A stretch of 64,000 bases of DNA from Cupriavidus yeoncheonensis. Its GTDB lineage: Bacteria > Pseudomonadota > Gammaproteobacteria > Burkholderiales > Burkholderiaceae. Of the stretch, positions 37,220 through 44,321 are shown piece by piece; within the stretch, counting starts at the first letter, position 1, and each line of letters begins with the position of its first letter. Location: positions 1 through 64,000 of the forward strand of contig NZ_CAJPUY010000008.1 of the NCBI RefSeq assembly GCF_905397275.1, read 5' to 3'. The notes below the pieces were generated by a model. It did not search any database and was not told where the DNA came from. It was given only the letters and a program-made list of their open reading frames with translations. The position numbers and the translations under genes were made by a program.

Positions 37220-37441
37220 ATGGCTAAAGAAGAACTGGTGGAATTTGGTGGAAAGGTTTCGGAAGTCCTTCCGGATAACCGCTTTCGCGTCACGCTGGAG
37301 AATGGCTTCGAGGTTTGGGCCTATTCGTCCGGGCGGCTCAAGAAGAATCGCATACGTGTTCTTGCGGGGGACCGCGTCACGCTCGAAATGTCGCCATACG
37401 ATCTGACAAAGGGGCGCATCAACTATCGTCACAAGTCCTGA
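37220..37441 (+). CDS. infA: Translation initiation factor IF-1 paralogue
   Basis: A 73-residue S1/OB-fold protein of IF-1 length: [20 protein letters not shown], then [58 protein letters not shown] lies five bases before the ATG. Its setting among small accessory genes, not in a ribosomal protein operon, indicates the second IF-1 copy many Burkholderiales carry rather than the essential one. With the cold-shock gene 2 kb away, a role in translation under cold or stress is possible. Confidence 0.92.
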   Translation: MAKEELVEFGGKVSEVLPDNRFRVTLENGFEVWAYSSGRLKKNRIRVLAGDRVTLEMSPYDLTKGRINYRHKS

Positions 37442-37613
37442 GCGAATCCGGCGTTTCCTCGCTCCCGGAAAAGCGATCACTGTTGACGCCACCGTGGAAT
37501 GGGATCATCTTCCTCTTGGCACAGGTCCGAACAAGACCGCAGCCTCTGGTGCACATAGGGCTCCCATCCACGAAGCAACAATACACGGCGCAAGCCAATA
37601 AGATCCGAGGTGC

Positions 37614-37850
37614 ATGATGCAGCGAGACAAGTCTCTGTTGGACAGAATCCTCCTGGCGCTACGCGCCGAGATCCAGGCCTCGATGACCGATCTCCAGCTT
37701 GGCAAGGCCCTTGGCAATGTCGAGCCGTCCAGGCTAGCCCACCATCTCCTGCTCCTGCAGGACCATGGACTGGTGGAGAAGACCCCGAATATAGCGTGGC
37801 GCCTGACATGGAACGGCCACGACCGGGCAGACGCCAGCCTGTCACGTTAG
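37614..37850 (+). CDS. Small winged-helix protein (DUF2513-like)
   Basis: A 78-residue protein. RDKSLLDRILLALRAE, then LAHHLLLLQDHGLVEKT and RLTWNGHDRADA follow the pattern of DUF2513-type winged-helix proteins, in which a first helix is followed by a recognition helix and a LTWxGHDFxD end. Two ATG codons (37614, 37617) are possible, with GAGG upstream. Likely a small DNA-binding regulator; target unknown. Confidence 0.65.
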   Translation: MMQRDKSLLDRILLALRAEIQASMTDLQLGKALGNVEPSRLAHHLLLLQDHGLVEKTPNIAWRLTWNGHDRADASLSR

Positions 37851-38110
37851 CCTGCTGGCGCCAGGCAACTACGCATTCGAGAACGCGCACATTGCCTTGA
37901 ACCATCGACCGGCCATGTCGGCGGAACCCGTTCGCATGGCTGCCTGCCGCAGCTACCGAAGGGTTCCTCTCCATGCTCCACGCGCTTCCCGGCACATGGA
38001 GTTCCGGAGCGGCCCTCCTTGCACGACAGCTTGATTTCGATCCGAGTGCGCACAGCAACATCACGCCGCCCCGGGTCTGGGCGCTTGCAGATTCGAGCGC
38101 CAGAGTTTCA

Positions 38111-38161
38111 TTGACTACGGTGGGAAAGCTCCGTATAACTGATCGTGCAGGATCTTCAAGC
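38111..38161 (+). promoter_or_regulatory. Promoter with a cold-shock-type leader start
   Basis: TTGACT (38111-38116), a 17-bp spacer and TATAAC (38134-38139), followed five bases later by GTGCAGGATCTTCAAGC (38145-38161). The spacing and the first 17 transcribed bases equal those of the cold-shock gene on the other strand at 35.4 kb. Both also share TTCATTGAC around the -35 element. Confidence 0.75.
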
Positions 38162-38165
38162 AGCC

Positions 38166-38426
38166 ATGCCATCCGCATTGACTCGCCCGCTTCTGGTTCG
38201 CTTCTACGGGGCGCCCTCTTCAATGCCGTCTCCTTGATCTTCTCGCTGCGCCGCACTTGTTGAGGCGTGGATTGCTGCAAGACAACGACGGAGATGAGTA
38301 CATCCTTGATCCCGAATACCCGGAGCGCGGCAATCCCGTGCAACGCGAAGCGTGCGAATCACGCATCAGCCAGCGTGGGTTAGCCTGCCTCTCTTCCAGT
38401 CAGCCATCTCTCGTTCGGGATAGCTG
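38166..38426 (+). pseudogene. Possible frameshifted gene remnant behind the 38.1-kb promoter
   Basis: From ATG 38166 a frame gives only 23 residues before a stop at about 38237. A second frame then continues to 38426 and contains the protein-like stretch DNDGDEYILDPEYPERGNPV. Read together they look like one gene broken by a frameshift, but no homologue is recognised. The alternative is that the transcript is a non-coding RNA. Confidence 0.25.
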
Positions 38427-38472
38427 AACCGCTGACCGCAGGGAAAAGCCTTTCATTTACGGAGGGAAGCGT

Positions 38473-38649
38473 GTGTTGGCAGTCTACTCTTCCAGTTTTA
38501 TCTTGTTTGTCCTCTCGCAGTTATTCGAGTGGTACCGACGGCGAAGCGAAATGCCGAGCAGAACGCTCCATTGGCTTAGTGCGGTCACCTACTCCACATC
38601 ATTACTGGTGATGGTATGTGCCGTTGCAAAGATGGTCATCACAAACTAA
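38473..38649 (+). CDS. 58-residue predicted membrane protein
   Basis: GTG 38473 is preceded by GGAGG with a 7-base spacer. The 58 residues form two hydrophobic segments (SSSFILFVLSQLF and TSLLVMVCAVAKMVI) separated by a basic loop (WYRRRSEMPSRTLHW), which suggests a helical hairpin in the inner membrane. It is shorter than usual gene-calling limits. No family is recognised. The good ribosome site and coherent topology support a real gene. Confidence 0.55.
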   Translation: MLAVYSSSFILFVLSQLFEWYRRRSEMPSRTLHWLSAVTYSTSLLVMVCAVAKMVITN

Positions 38650-38719
38650 GACACAGGCTGGTTGACGAGCGCCCACCATGCGGGCACGAATGAGTTGGCT
38701 GTGCCAGGAGTATCGAGGC

Positions 38720-38950
38720 ATGTACATACATGTCACGGCATTCGAGGCTTCCGGCGACTCTGTTCGCACGGGCGCTCCCGGGCCGAAATGGGGCTATATG
38801 ATGGCCATCCGCTATACAGCGGACCGGGACGATCGAATGTTCTGTAAATCATTCGACGAAGAGGATGATTACTACACGCGCACGGCGGCGGAGCAGGCAG
38901 CCGTCCACTATGGCAAATTCGCTGTCGATATTATTCATGGCCTGGCTTGA
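38720..38950 (+). CDS. Small protein, member B of a local divergent family
   Basis: A 76-residue protein starting MYIHVTAFEAS, with AGGAG nine bases upstream of ATG 38720 (an ATG at 38678 is also in frame). The central strand WGYMMAIRYT and C-terminal helix AAEQAAVHYGKFAVDIIHG match the layout of the neighbouring family members, most clearly the G-x3-h-D-I-I-x-G end shared with 39164 and 40494. Function unknown. Confidence 0.6.
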   Translation: MYIHVTAFEASGDSVRTGAPGPKWGYMMAIRYTADRDDRMFCKSFDEEDDYYTRTAAEQAAVHYGKFAVDIIHGLA

Positions 38951-39105
38951 GGCGCGGCCGCGTATCGCCTCGGGGAGGCACAAGCCGAATCCATGAGTTG
39001 TTCGCAGCGACTCGGAATGATCGCGTGCCAGCGGCCTTTATCCAGATCGGATATGCAAGACATCAAGCAAGGCCACAGTGGATAGTCTCGAATCTTGATG
39101 GAATA

Positions 39106-39137
39106 CCTGAACGCCGTCACGAAAGGCGGCGTTCAGG
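39106..39137. promoter_or_regulatory. Hairpin in front of family member C
   Basis: CCTGAACGCCG-N10-CGGCGTTCAGG is a perfect 11-bp inverted repeat ending about 24 bases before the start codon at 39161/39164. There is no T-run. It could be a leader hairpin controlling translation or a repressor site. Confidence 0.55.
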
Positions 39138-39163
39138 AACCCTACCATACCTGGAGTGACATG

Positions 39164-39448
39164 ATGGACAACTATCCTGCAGCAAACCACAAGGGTTTCG
39201 ATATCTACCCGCTGGTCTATAAATTCAACGCACCTCGCAAGTGGCACGAGCGCCGGCCAGACCGCTCATACAGTGCGTCCGTGGTCATCTGCCGGGAAGG
39301 CGAACCACCCAGCGGCACAAGCGCGCGCGTGTTCCACGTTCCGGATATGCACTGGTCTGACCTGGGGTTAGCGAAGCGCGCGGCCATGCAACACGGCGAA
39401 CACATTATCGAAGGCCAGGTCGCAGGTGAGTCGCTGGCCGGTCTTTGA
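39164..39448 (+). CDS. Small protein, member C of a local divergent family
   Basis: A 94-residue protein. KGFDIYPLVYKF is the N-terminal strand block, YSASVVICREG the central strand and LAKRAAMQHGEHIIEGQVAG the C-terminal helix. GGAG precedes ATG 39164 by seven bases; ATG 39161 is the alternative. A perfect hairpin lies just upstream. It shares the K/R-G-F-x-h block with the genes at 39880 and 40494. Function unknown. Confidence 0.6.
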   Translation: MDNYPAANHKGFDIYPLVYKFNAPRKWHERRPDRSYSASVVICREGEPPSGTSARVFHVPDMHWSDLGLAKRAAMQHGEHIIEGQVAGESLAGL

Positions 39449-39552
39449 CAGCAAACGCTGAATCCCTTCTTTGGAATAGAACCTGCCTGCAGACGCATAC
39501 TCCTGACGAAGGACAGGAGTGCGGCCTATGGCCGCAAAGCGGTGCGTCTTAG

Positions 39553-39576
39553 GTGGATTGCTTCGTGGATTGCTTC
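39553..39576. repeat. Perfect 12-bp tandem duplication
   Basis: GTGGATTGCTTC occurs twice head to tail, a few bases beyond the stop codon of the minus-strand gene at 39589. It is probably non-coding. Confidence 0.85.
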
Positions 39577-39588
39577 GGCCGCGGCGCG

Positions 39589-39831
39589 CTACTTTCCTTC
39601 GTCCGGCACGTTGTACATCTCGCGCAGCCCGCTGGCGAACGGGCGGATCGCCTCCAGGCATGCGGCGCTGTTGCCGCCTTCCATGGTTGACAGATTCCAG
39701 TTGCAGCCCCCGGCATCCGCGGCATGCCAGAACACGTCACCAAAGCAAGCGCCCGCGCATTCGGAGAATTTTTCCTGTTCCGCGCGAAGCATGGCGCGCA
39801 GTTCGGCCTTGTTTTTAACCTGTCTCGACAT
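39589..39831 (-). CDS. 80-residue protein of unknown function
   Basis: AELRAMLRAEQEKFSECAGACFGDVFWHAAD and GGCNWNLSTMEGG give it three close cysteines and several aromatics, perhaps a small metal or thiol site. GGGGAGA precedes ATG 39831 by a few bases. It lies head-to-tail with the family gene at 39880 on the same strand. I do not recognise a family. Confidence 0.55.
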   Translation of the reverse strand: MSRQVKNKAELRAMLRAEQEKFSECAGACFGDVFWHAADAGGCNWNLSTMEGGNSAACLEAIRPFASGLREMYNVPDEGK

Positions 39832-39879
39832 GATGTCTCCCCTTTCTCTTTCGATCTGAGCCTGTGGACGGCCGACGGG

Positions 39880-40146
39880 CTACCTCGCCTTGACGGAGGT
39901 GGACATGCCGTCGATCGCGTCCCTGGCTGATGACAGGGCCAGCGCGATGGCAGCATGCGGCGCACTGGCGAAATGCTGGATCATGGGTGGCAGCCGCCTG
40001 CGGGAACCCATTCCTGTACTGACTTGCGTGATCGTGACGGTAGCGAGGAAGCGCGGAACCAGGTCGCTGCCGAGGACTGCACCGGGGGCGTGACGCACCC
40101 TTGCAGATACCCTGAAGCCTTTGTAGATTGCGTTGTTCTGAGACAT
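39880..40146 (-). CDS. Small protein, member D of a local divergent family
   Basis: An 88-residue protein with AAAGGAGA six bases before ATG 40146. YKGFRVSARVRHA opens the fold, FLATVTITQVS is the central strand and AIALALSSARDAIDG the C-terminal helix, paralleling members C, E and F. First gene before the 80-residue gene and directly behind member E (12-bp gap), so D and E form a pair. Confidence 0.6.
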   Translation of the reverse strand: MSQNNAIYKGFRVSARVRHAPGAVLGSDLVPRFLATVTITQVSTGMGSRRRLPPMIQHFASAPHAAIALALSSARDAIDGMSTSVKAR

Positions 40147-40158
40147 GTTGGTCTCCTT

Positions 40159-40467
40159 TCAACACCGAGCATACGCGGATATGCCGGGACGTGTCCGATT
40201 TACTTTCGGCGACAAGGTAGCAATGTCATCGCGAGCCTTTGCCTCTCCGTAGTCCAGCGCCGCATCGACGCTGTGAAAGTAGTCGGTGCCGTCGATGAGA
40301 TCGTAGGAATGTACGCTCGGAAGATCGCCTCTGATGGGCCGGCAATCCGTACGAGCGATCGCGTAGCGGACTACGTAGCCAATCGCTCCGGCCAACCGGG
40401 TGGGACCGAGGTGTTGCTCAGCTTCGATCAACACTTCATATTCACCAATCGTGACGCGTCTTTGCAT
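40159..40467 (-). CDS. Small protein, member E of a local divergent family
   Basis: A 102-residue protein. GGAGG lies six bases before ATG 40467. IGEYEVLIEAEQH, GYVVRYAIART and FHSVDAALDYGEAKARDDI parallel the three blocks of the other members; the tail after residue 85 is extra. It lies between members D and F on the same strand. Function unknown. Confidence 0.6.
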   Translation of the reverse strand: MQRRVTIGEYEVLIEAEQHLGPTRLAGAIGYVVRYAIARTDCRPIRGDLPSVHSYDLIDGTDYFHSVDAALDYGEAKARDDIATLSPKVNRTRPGISAYARC

Positions 40468-40493
40468 ATCCAACCTCCGCTCTCGGCCTCCGT

Positions 40494-40730
40494 TCATTCT
40501 TCCGGTCCAAGAATAACGTCCACGGCGGCGCGTCCAGCCAGCTCCGCCACGAGGTAAGCCCAACGTCTGGAGTACGGCCCGCCAAAGACTTTGATGCGCT
40601 TGCCAATCGCTGCGACGCCTGGCGGACTCATGGGTCCCTCAATCTGGAACCAGACGTCGAACATGTCCCTGGATGCCAGATGGAGATCGACATGGATATC
40701 GAACCCTCGATACTCCGTCACGCGATCCAT
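40494..40730 (-). CDS. Small protein, member F of a local divergent family
   Basis: A 78-residue protein from ATG 40730; ATG 40772 or 40766 would overlap the preceding gene and add residues not seen in the relatives, and no start has a strong ribosome site. YRGFDIHVDLHLA, FDVWFQIEG and YLVAELAGRAAVDVILG are the three shared blocks. It follows the membrane-protein gene at 40763 on the same strand. Confidence 0.55.
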   Translation of the reverse strand: MDRVTEYRGFDIHVDLHLASRDMFDVWFQIEGPMSPPGVAAIGKRIKVFGGPYSRRWAYLVAELAGRAAVDVILGPEE

Positions 40731-40762
40731 CGCCCGGATCGACACGGCCGACGAAGCGGCGA

Positions 40763-41281
40763 TCATAGCCATCTGAAATTCGGCATCAGGTCACTATGCT
40801 CGTCGACCCCGACGCCGCCCAGTTCGTTGATGATTTCCTTCAGGGCTTCCTTCGATCGCGAATCGCAACTGGCGATCATCAGCAACTGTCCCGGTGCCAT
40901 TTGCGCATTCCGCCGCCACAGCGCAAGGCGACCGATCCTGGCGCCGACCAATCCGCCGACCCACCATCCGATCATCGCGGCAAGCATGACGGCGCCCACA
41001 TACGCAACGGCAGTGGCATTGGCGCCGGCGGAAACGCCGTATCTGAAGATGACAAGCGCGCCGACGATCGCGCCGACGAAGATTCCTGTGATCGCCGCCT
41101 CTTCGCGGTACGTGATCTGACCGACGTCGATCGTCGGCAATCCGTCGACGGGCTGATTGTCGCGCTGGACAAACCACGGCCCTGCGACGAGTGCCGGGGT
41201 ACCGGCCAGGTCGCCCAATCGCGCTTGTGCCCGTCGCGCCGTGGCGGTGTCTCTCAGACTGAAATACAGCAGCGTACGCAT
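40763..41281 (-). CDS. Predicted inner-membrane protein of unknown function
   Basis: A 172-residue protein. The first 65 residues are soluble (MRTLLYFSLRDTATARRAQARLGDL); then two membrane segments, ITGIFVGAIVGALVIFRYG and AVAYVGAVMLAAMIGWWVGGLVGARIG, are followed by a soluble tail (QLLMIASCDSRSKEALKEIINELGG) with the look of a ferredoxin-like or ACT-like fold. Similar proteins with small stress-type domains around a glycine-rich hairpin occur in Burkholderiales, function unknown. It may head the operon with members D-F. Confidence 0.65.
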   Translation of the reverse strand: MRTLLYFSLRDTATARRAQARLGDLAGTPALVAGPWFVQRDNQPVDGLPTIDVGQITYREEAAITGIFVGAIVGALVIFRYGVSAGANATAVAYVGAVMLAAMIGWWVGGLVGARIGRLALWRRNAQMAPGQLLMIASCDSRSKEALKEIINELGGVGVDEHSDLMPNFRWL

Positions 41282-41306
41282 GAAGTCACCTCACGCAATC
41301 TCGGTT

Positions 41307-41606
41307 TCAATTTCCGGCGAGCCGGCGGATGCCTGCCTGATGGCTGCGGCCGATGCTCCTGATGCCCCTGGCTCGGGTGCAGGACGGTGACCGCAGGTCT
41401 GGCCAGCCTTCGTTGACAGCACGATCCCAGTCAATCAGCAGCGTGATTGCCTGATGCCATTGGCGCGCTGCCAATCGCACGACTCCGAATCGCCGGGTGT
41501 TTCTCTTCGGCGGCCTGCCGGCCTGACGGTCGCGTAGAAAGCGTGTGACATGGATGGCCCGGTAAGTGGTCTCTGCAGATTCTTTCGGCACGATAGCTTC
41601 CTTCAT
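41307..41606 (-). CDS. Uncertain 99-residue protein
   Basis: A basic protein, AETTYRAIHVTRFLRDRQAGRPPKRNTRRFGVVRLAARQWHQAITLLIDWDRA, rich in R. Its ATG overlaps the stop codon of the upstream frame (ATGA), which hints at translational coupling, but there is no clear ribosome site and no family is recognised. It could be spurious. Confidence 0.3.
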   Translation of the reverse strand: MKEAIVPKESAETTYRAIHVTRFLRDRQAGRPPKRNTRRFGVVRLAARQWHQAITLLIDWDRAVNEGWPDLRSPSCTRARGIRSIGRSHQAGIRRLAGN

Positions 41607-41965
41607 CGCTTGCCAGGCTGGTTTAGTGACGGCAGTGTTGAAAAATTGTCACCGTAAAATTTGTCACCGTTGTAGGCACCGATCTTCCATTGCCAGCGGG
41701 TAATCATTTCCACCCATAGGGCATTGCGGGAAATCGTTACGGCATCGTCATCACGATGAGAGCACGGCTCCGTCAGCCTGAAACGCGGAAGCGCAGCAGC
41801 AAAGGCGGAGGCCAGCTTTGTGATCGGCCTTGCGGAGAAGCGTCTCCCCCGCCAGACATCGGTTGCATCGATCCCGGCGAAAGACTGACTGACTTGAATA
41901 CTGGGGGATTGGGCGAACGTCGGTCGCCGCGCGGCATCTTGCATGAAATTTCCGGGAATCCCCAT
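41603..41965 (-). CDS. Uncertain 120-residue protein
   Basis: The frame starting at 41965 (or 41944) lacks a good ribosome site. The end has a repeated G-D-x-F pattern (YNGDKFYGDNFSTL), produced by the short direct repeat TTGTCACCGT at 41646-41655 and 41661-41670. The DNA here is AT-richer than its surroundings. No family is recognised. Confidence 0.25.
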   Translation of the reverse strand: MGIPGNFMQDAARRPTFAQSPSIQVSQSFAGIDATDVWRGRRFSARPITKLASAFAAALPRFRLTEPCSHRDDDAVTISRNALWVEMITRWQWKIGAYNGDKFYGDNFSTLPSLNQPGKR

Positions 41966-42239
41966 GAGTGACTTCAGGAGTCACCAGTCCTAAGACGTCA
42001 TCGAGGGGGAAGGCCCGGAAACGAGTGATAAGCGAACCAGACGCACCTGGCTTCTGAAACGCTGTACCTAACAGTATAGGAGGGCGATGCACACCGTCCT
42101 AATCCCCTTACAAATTGGTCGCGCAGACGCTGCGACATGCACCTGCAGTGCCCGCTTCTGGCGCTACACTGAAATGGATGGCCGGAGCCGTTCACGCGGC
42201 CGACACCATCTCCGCCTCCATGTCGACACAAGGTCAGCA

Positions 42240-43097
42240 ATGAACCGTCTTCGGTACTCGGTGAACCTGTCCTATGAGATCCAGGATCCCACAGGAGACT
42301 TTCTGTTGATTGTCGAAGCTGCGAAGACCGCAAGACAGTCCGTGGTCTCCGAGCGCCTGACGCTCACGCCACCGGTTGACGCCGCTCGCTACACGGATCC
42401 ACTCTGCAACCGCCTGCTCAGGATACGTGCGAACAAGGGCCCGCTGGCTATCCGCTATGAAGCTGTGGTGGACATCGATCATCGTCTGGACGATGGCATG
42501 TCACTCACGGAGGTACCCGTCGCCGAACTTCCCTTCGATGTACTGTCGTACCTCGCGCCGAGCCGCTATTGCGAATCCGACCGCATGATGGAGTTCGCCA
42601 TGCGCGAGTTTGGCGGCATGCGCCCCGGCTATTGGCGCGTGTATGCGATTCGGGAGTGGGTTCGCAACCATGTGCGCTTTCTTTCGCGATCCACCAATGA
42701 GCGCACCTCGGCCATCGATACGATCGTCGAGCGCACCGGCGTCTGCCGGGATTTTTCCCACCTGATGATCGCGATCTGCCGCGCCCTGAGTATTCCCGCC
42801 CGCATGTCCAGCAGCGTGGACTATGGCGCGGATCCCGCCATGGGCGCGCCGGACTTTCACGCGGTGGTCGAGGTGTTCCTGTCGGGCGGATGGTACCTGC
42901 TCGATCCATCGGGGGTATCCATTCCGACTGGCCTGCTGCGCATCGGCACCGGCCGGGATGCCGCCGACATTCCGTTTGCCGCCATATTCGGCAAGGTCGA
43001 GTCGAAGCGCCCCTTTATCGAAATCCAGCCAATCGCCGACCCCGCTGCCGGGATTGGCCTGCCGCTAGCAACGACAAGCGCCATCTCCACCTGGTAG
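42240..43097 (+). CDS. Transglutaminase-like cysteine peptidase family protein
   Basis: A 285-residue protein with the transglutaminase-like fold. The N-terminal strand domain (RLRYSVNLSYEIQDPTGDFLLIVEAA) precedes the catalytic core: C169 in RTGVCRDFSHL, H207 in GAPDFHAVVEVFL and D222 in WYLLDPSG. There is no signal peptide, so it should be cytoplasmic; substrates may be peptides or peptide-like bonds. ATG 42240 begins the conserved fold; the ribosome site is weak. Genes of this type sometimes sit with ATP-grasp and alpha-E proteins, but none is here. Confidence 0.85.
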   Translation: MNRLRYSVNLSYEIQDPTGDFLLIVEAAKTARQSVVSERLTLTPPVDAARYTDPLCNRLLRIRANKGPLAIRYEAVVDIDHRLDDGMSLTEVPVAELPFDVLSYLAPSRYCESDRMMEFAMREFGGMRPGYWRVYAIREWVRNHVRFLSRSTNERTSAIDTIVERTGVCRDFSHLMIAICRALSIPARMSSSVDYGADPAMGAPDFHAVVEVFLSGGWYLLDPSGVSIPTGLLRIGTGRDAADIPFAAIFGKVESKRPFIEIQPIADPAAGIGLPLATTSAISTW

Positions 43098-43102
43098 CGC
43101 CA

Positions 43103-43420
43103 TCAGCGCGCTTCGCCTTTCATCCCTTCGATTTCCATGGCGGCGTTCCAATCCTCGTATGCCGCAATCGGTTCCATGGCCTCGTCGACGAACGATGCCG
43201 CACGTTCCGCGGCAGCCGACGGTCCCAGAAGAGCATCGTCCCGACTACCATCCTCGGCCTTCGGCGGCAGCAACATGTCTTCGAGCATCCCGCGCAGTTC
43301 CGGGGTGTCCCAGGGCTTGCCACGCCTCGTCTTTCTGTTCTGATAGTGGCGAACCTCCGAGTCTTGCTCGGCGGTAAGTGGCAGGCCTCGGAATGTAGAG
43401 CCTGCGTCAGGATGGATCAT
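43103..43420 (-). CDS. 105-residue protein of unknown function
   Basis: A charged soluble protein with GGGAGG about seven bases before ATG 43420. HYQNRKTRRGKPWDTPELRGMLEDMLLPPKA is followed by an alanine/glutamate-rich helix AAAERAASFVDEAMEPIAAYEDWNAAMEIEG. It converges on the transglutaminase gene, six bases apart. No family is recognised. Confidence 0.55.
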   Translation of the reverse strand: MIHPDAGSTFRGLPLTAEQDSEVRHYQNRKTRRGKPWDTPELRGMLEDMLLPPKAEDGSRDDALLGPSAAAERAASFVDEAMEPIAAYEDWNAAMEIEGMKGEAR

Positions 43421-43501
43421 GATGTGCCTCCCTCATCGGTCGGCATTCGTTGAATGAAAAGGTATCGCCCTGCGGTGATTGCGCGCATTGCCCCGGGGGG
43501 C

Positions 43502-43639
43502 TTAAGACTTCCTCTTGTCGAGACCGTCGTTCCGGACCCGCGACTGAACCGTGCTGAACGGGGTTGCCGGGACGGAAGGCTTCTTGGGTTGCTTCGGCTT
43601 TTTCGCTTCACGGTTACCGCGTAGTTGGCTTTTTGCCAT
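43502..43639 (-). CDS. 45-residue basic protein
   Basis: AGGAG lies a few bases before ATG 43639. The protein is highly basic: MAKSQLRGNREAKKPKQPKK, then a proline/serine/threonine stretch and VRNDGLDKRKS. It resembles small lysine-rich proteins of Burkholderiaceae of unknown function that may bind nucleic acids or ribosomes. Confidence 0.6.
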   Translation of the reverse strand: MAKSQLRGNREAKKPKQPKKPSVPATPFSTVQSRVRNDGLDKRKS

Positions 43640-43903
43640 GAGAAACTCCTGCTGCATTACTTGCCGGTTGGCAACCCCAGCATACGCGCTAAGTCTTCGG
43701 CAAAGGGAATTATTTCGCCCAACCCATGACTTCGTATGGCTCCAGCGCGTGAGGGTCCCTGTCCCTGGCATCGAGCGTTCCGCCTCGCGGCCCTCGCGCC
43801 CCGGCACGGACGCGAGCGAGGCATCGGCCGATGCCTGCTGGTGGACAGGGCTGCGCCACGGAGGCGGCGCGGCTCACCCTTAGGATCCGCGTCGTCATGA
43901 TTG

Positions 43904-44119
43904 TCAATGCTTCACAGGATCGAAGGAATTGCGCACACGGATCCGGCCATCACGGCCATGGACGAAGAGCTTGACCCCGTCCTGCTTCGCCGCGTCCGTG
44001 CCAGCGGCGATTGCCTCGGCTTCCGTCGGGAACAGGACGGTAGCGCCGTTCGGGCCTTCCACGGTGACAGCCCAGCCTCGATCGTGATCCGGCATGACGT
44101 GGATATTTCGAGAAGTCAT
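43904..44119 (-). CDS. DUF2188-like small protein
   Basis: A 71-residue protein: RNIHVMPDHDRGWAVTVEGPNGATVLFPTEAEAIAAGTDAAKQDGVKLFVHGRDGRIRVRNSF. The pattern of a W-x-V strand, a T/E-A-E-A helix and an H-G-R-D-G-R-I end is typical of DUF2188, a small beta-rich protein family often near stress genes. ATG 44119 or 44125 can serve as start. Its strand-helix layout is broadly like that of the six-member small family, but the motifs differ. Confidence 0.75.
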   Translation of the reverse strand: MTSRNIHVMPDHDRGWAVTVEGPNGATVLFPTEAEAIAAGTDAAKQDGVKLFVHGRDGRIRVRNSFDPVKH

Positions 44120-44321
44120 GATCATCCCCGGCTGCTTGCTCTGCACAGCCAGTCTCGCGCAGAAAACTGTGTTTCCGCAATCAGTCGCTGTCCCACGACG
44201 GGAAGCGCACATCCGTTCGAGTGCAAGTCAGCGGAGAAAAGGGGCGCACATGTGCGCCCCTGCCGGACTGCGTCGATGGCCTCCACTCATGTGAGCGCCG
44301 CCATGTCCGGCAAAGCGGCAA

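Larger units (their letters stand above)
37851..38472. other. Spacer with a promoter but no intact gene
   Basis: The 0.6-kb gap holds a near-consensus promoter at 38111-38139 and a possible broken reading frame after it, both listed separately. Nothing else is supported; a long minus-strand frame across 37477-38343 has no ribosome site and a low-complexity composition. Confidence 0.5.

Noticed and set aside
37477..38343. A 288-codon minus-strand frame
   Set aside because: No ribosome site, low-complexity S/R-rich composition, and it runs over the winged-helix gene and the 38.1-kb promoter.
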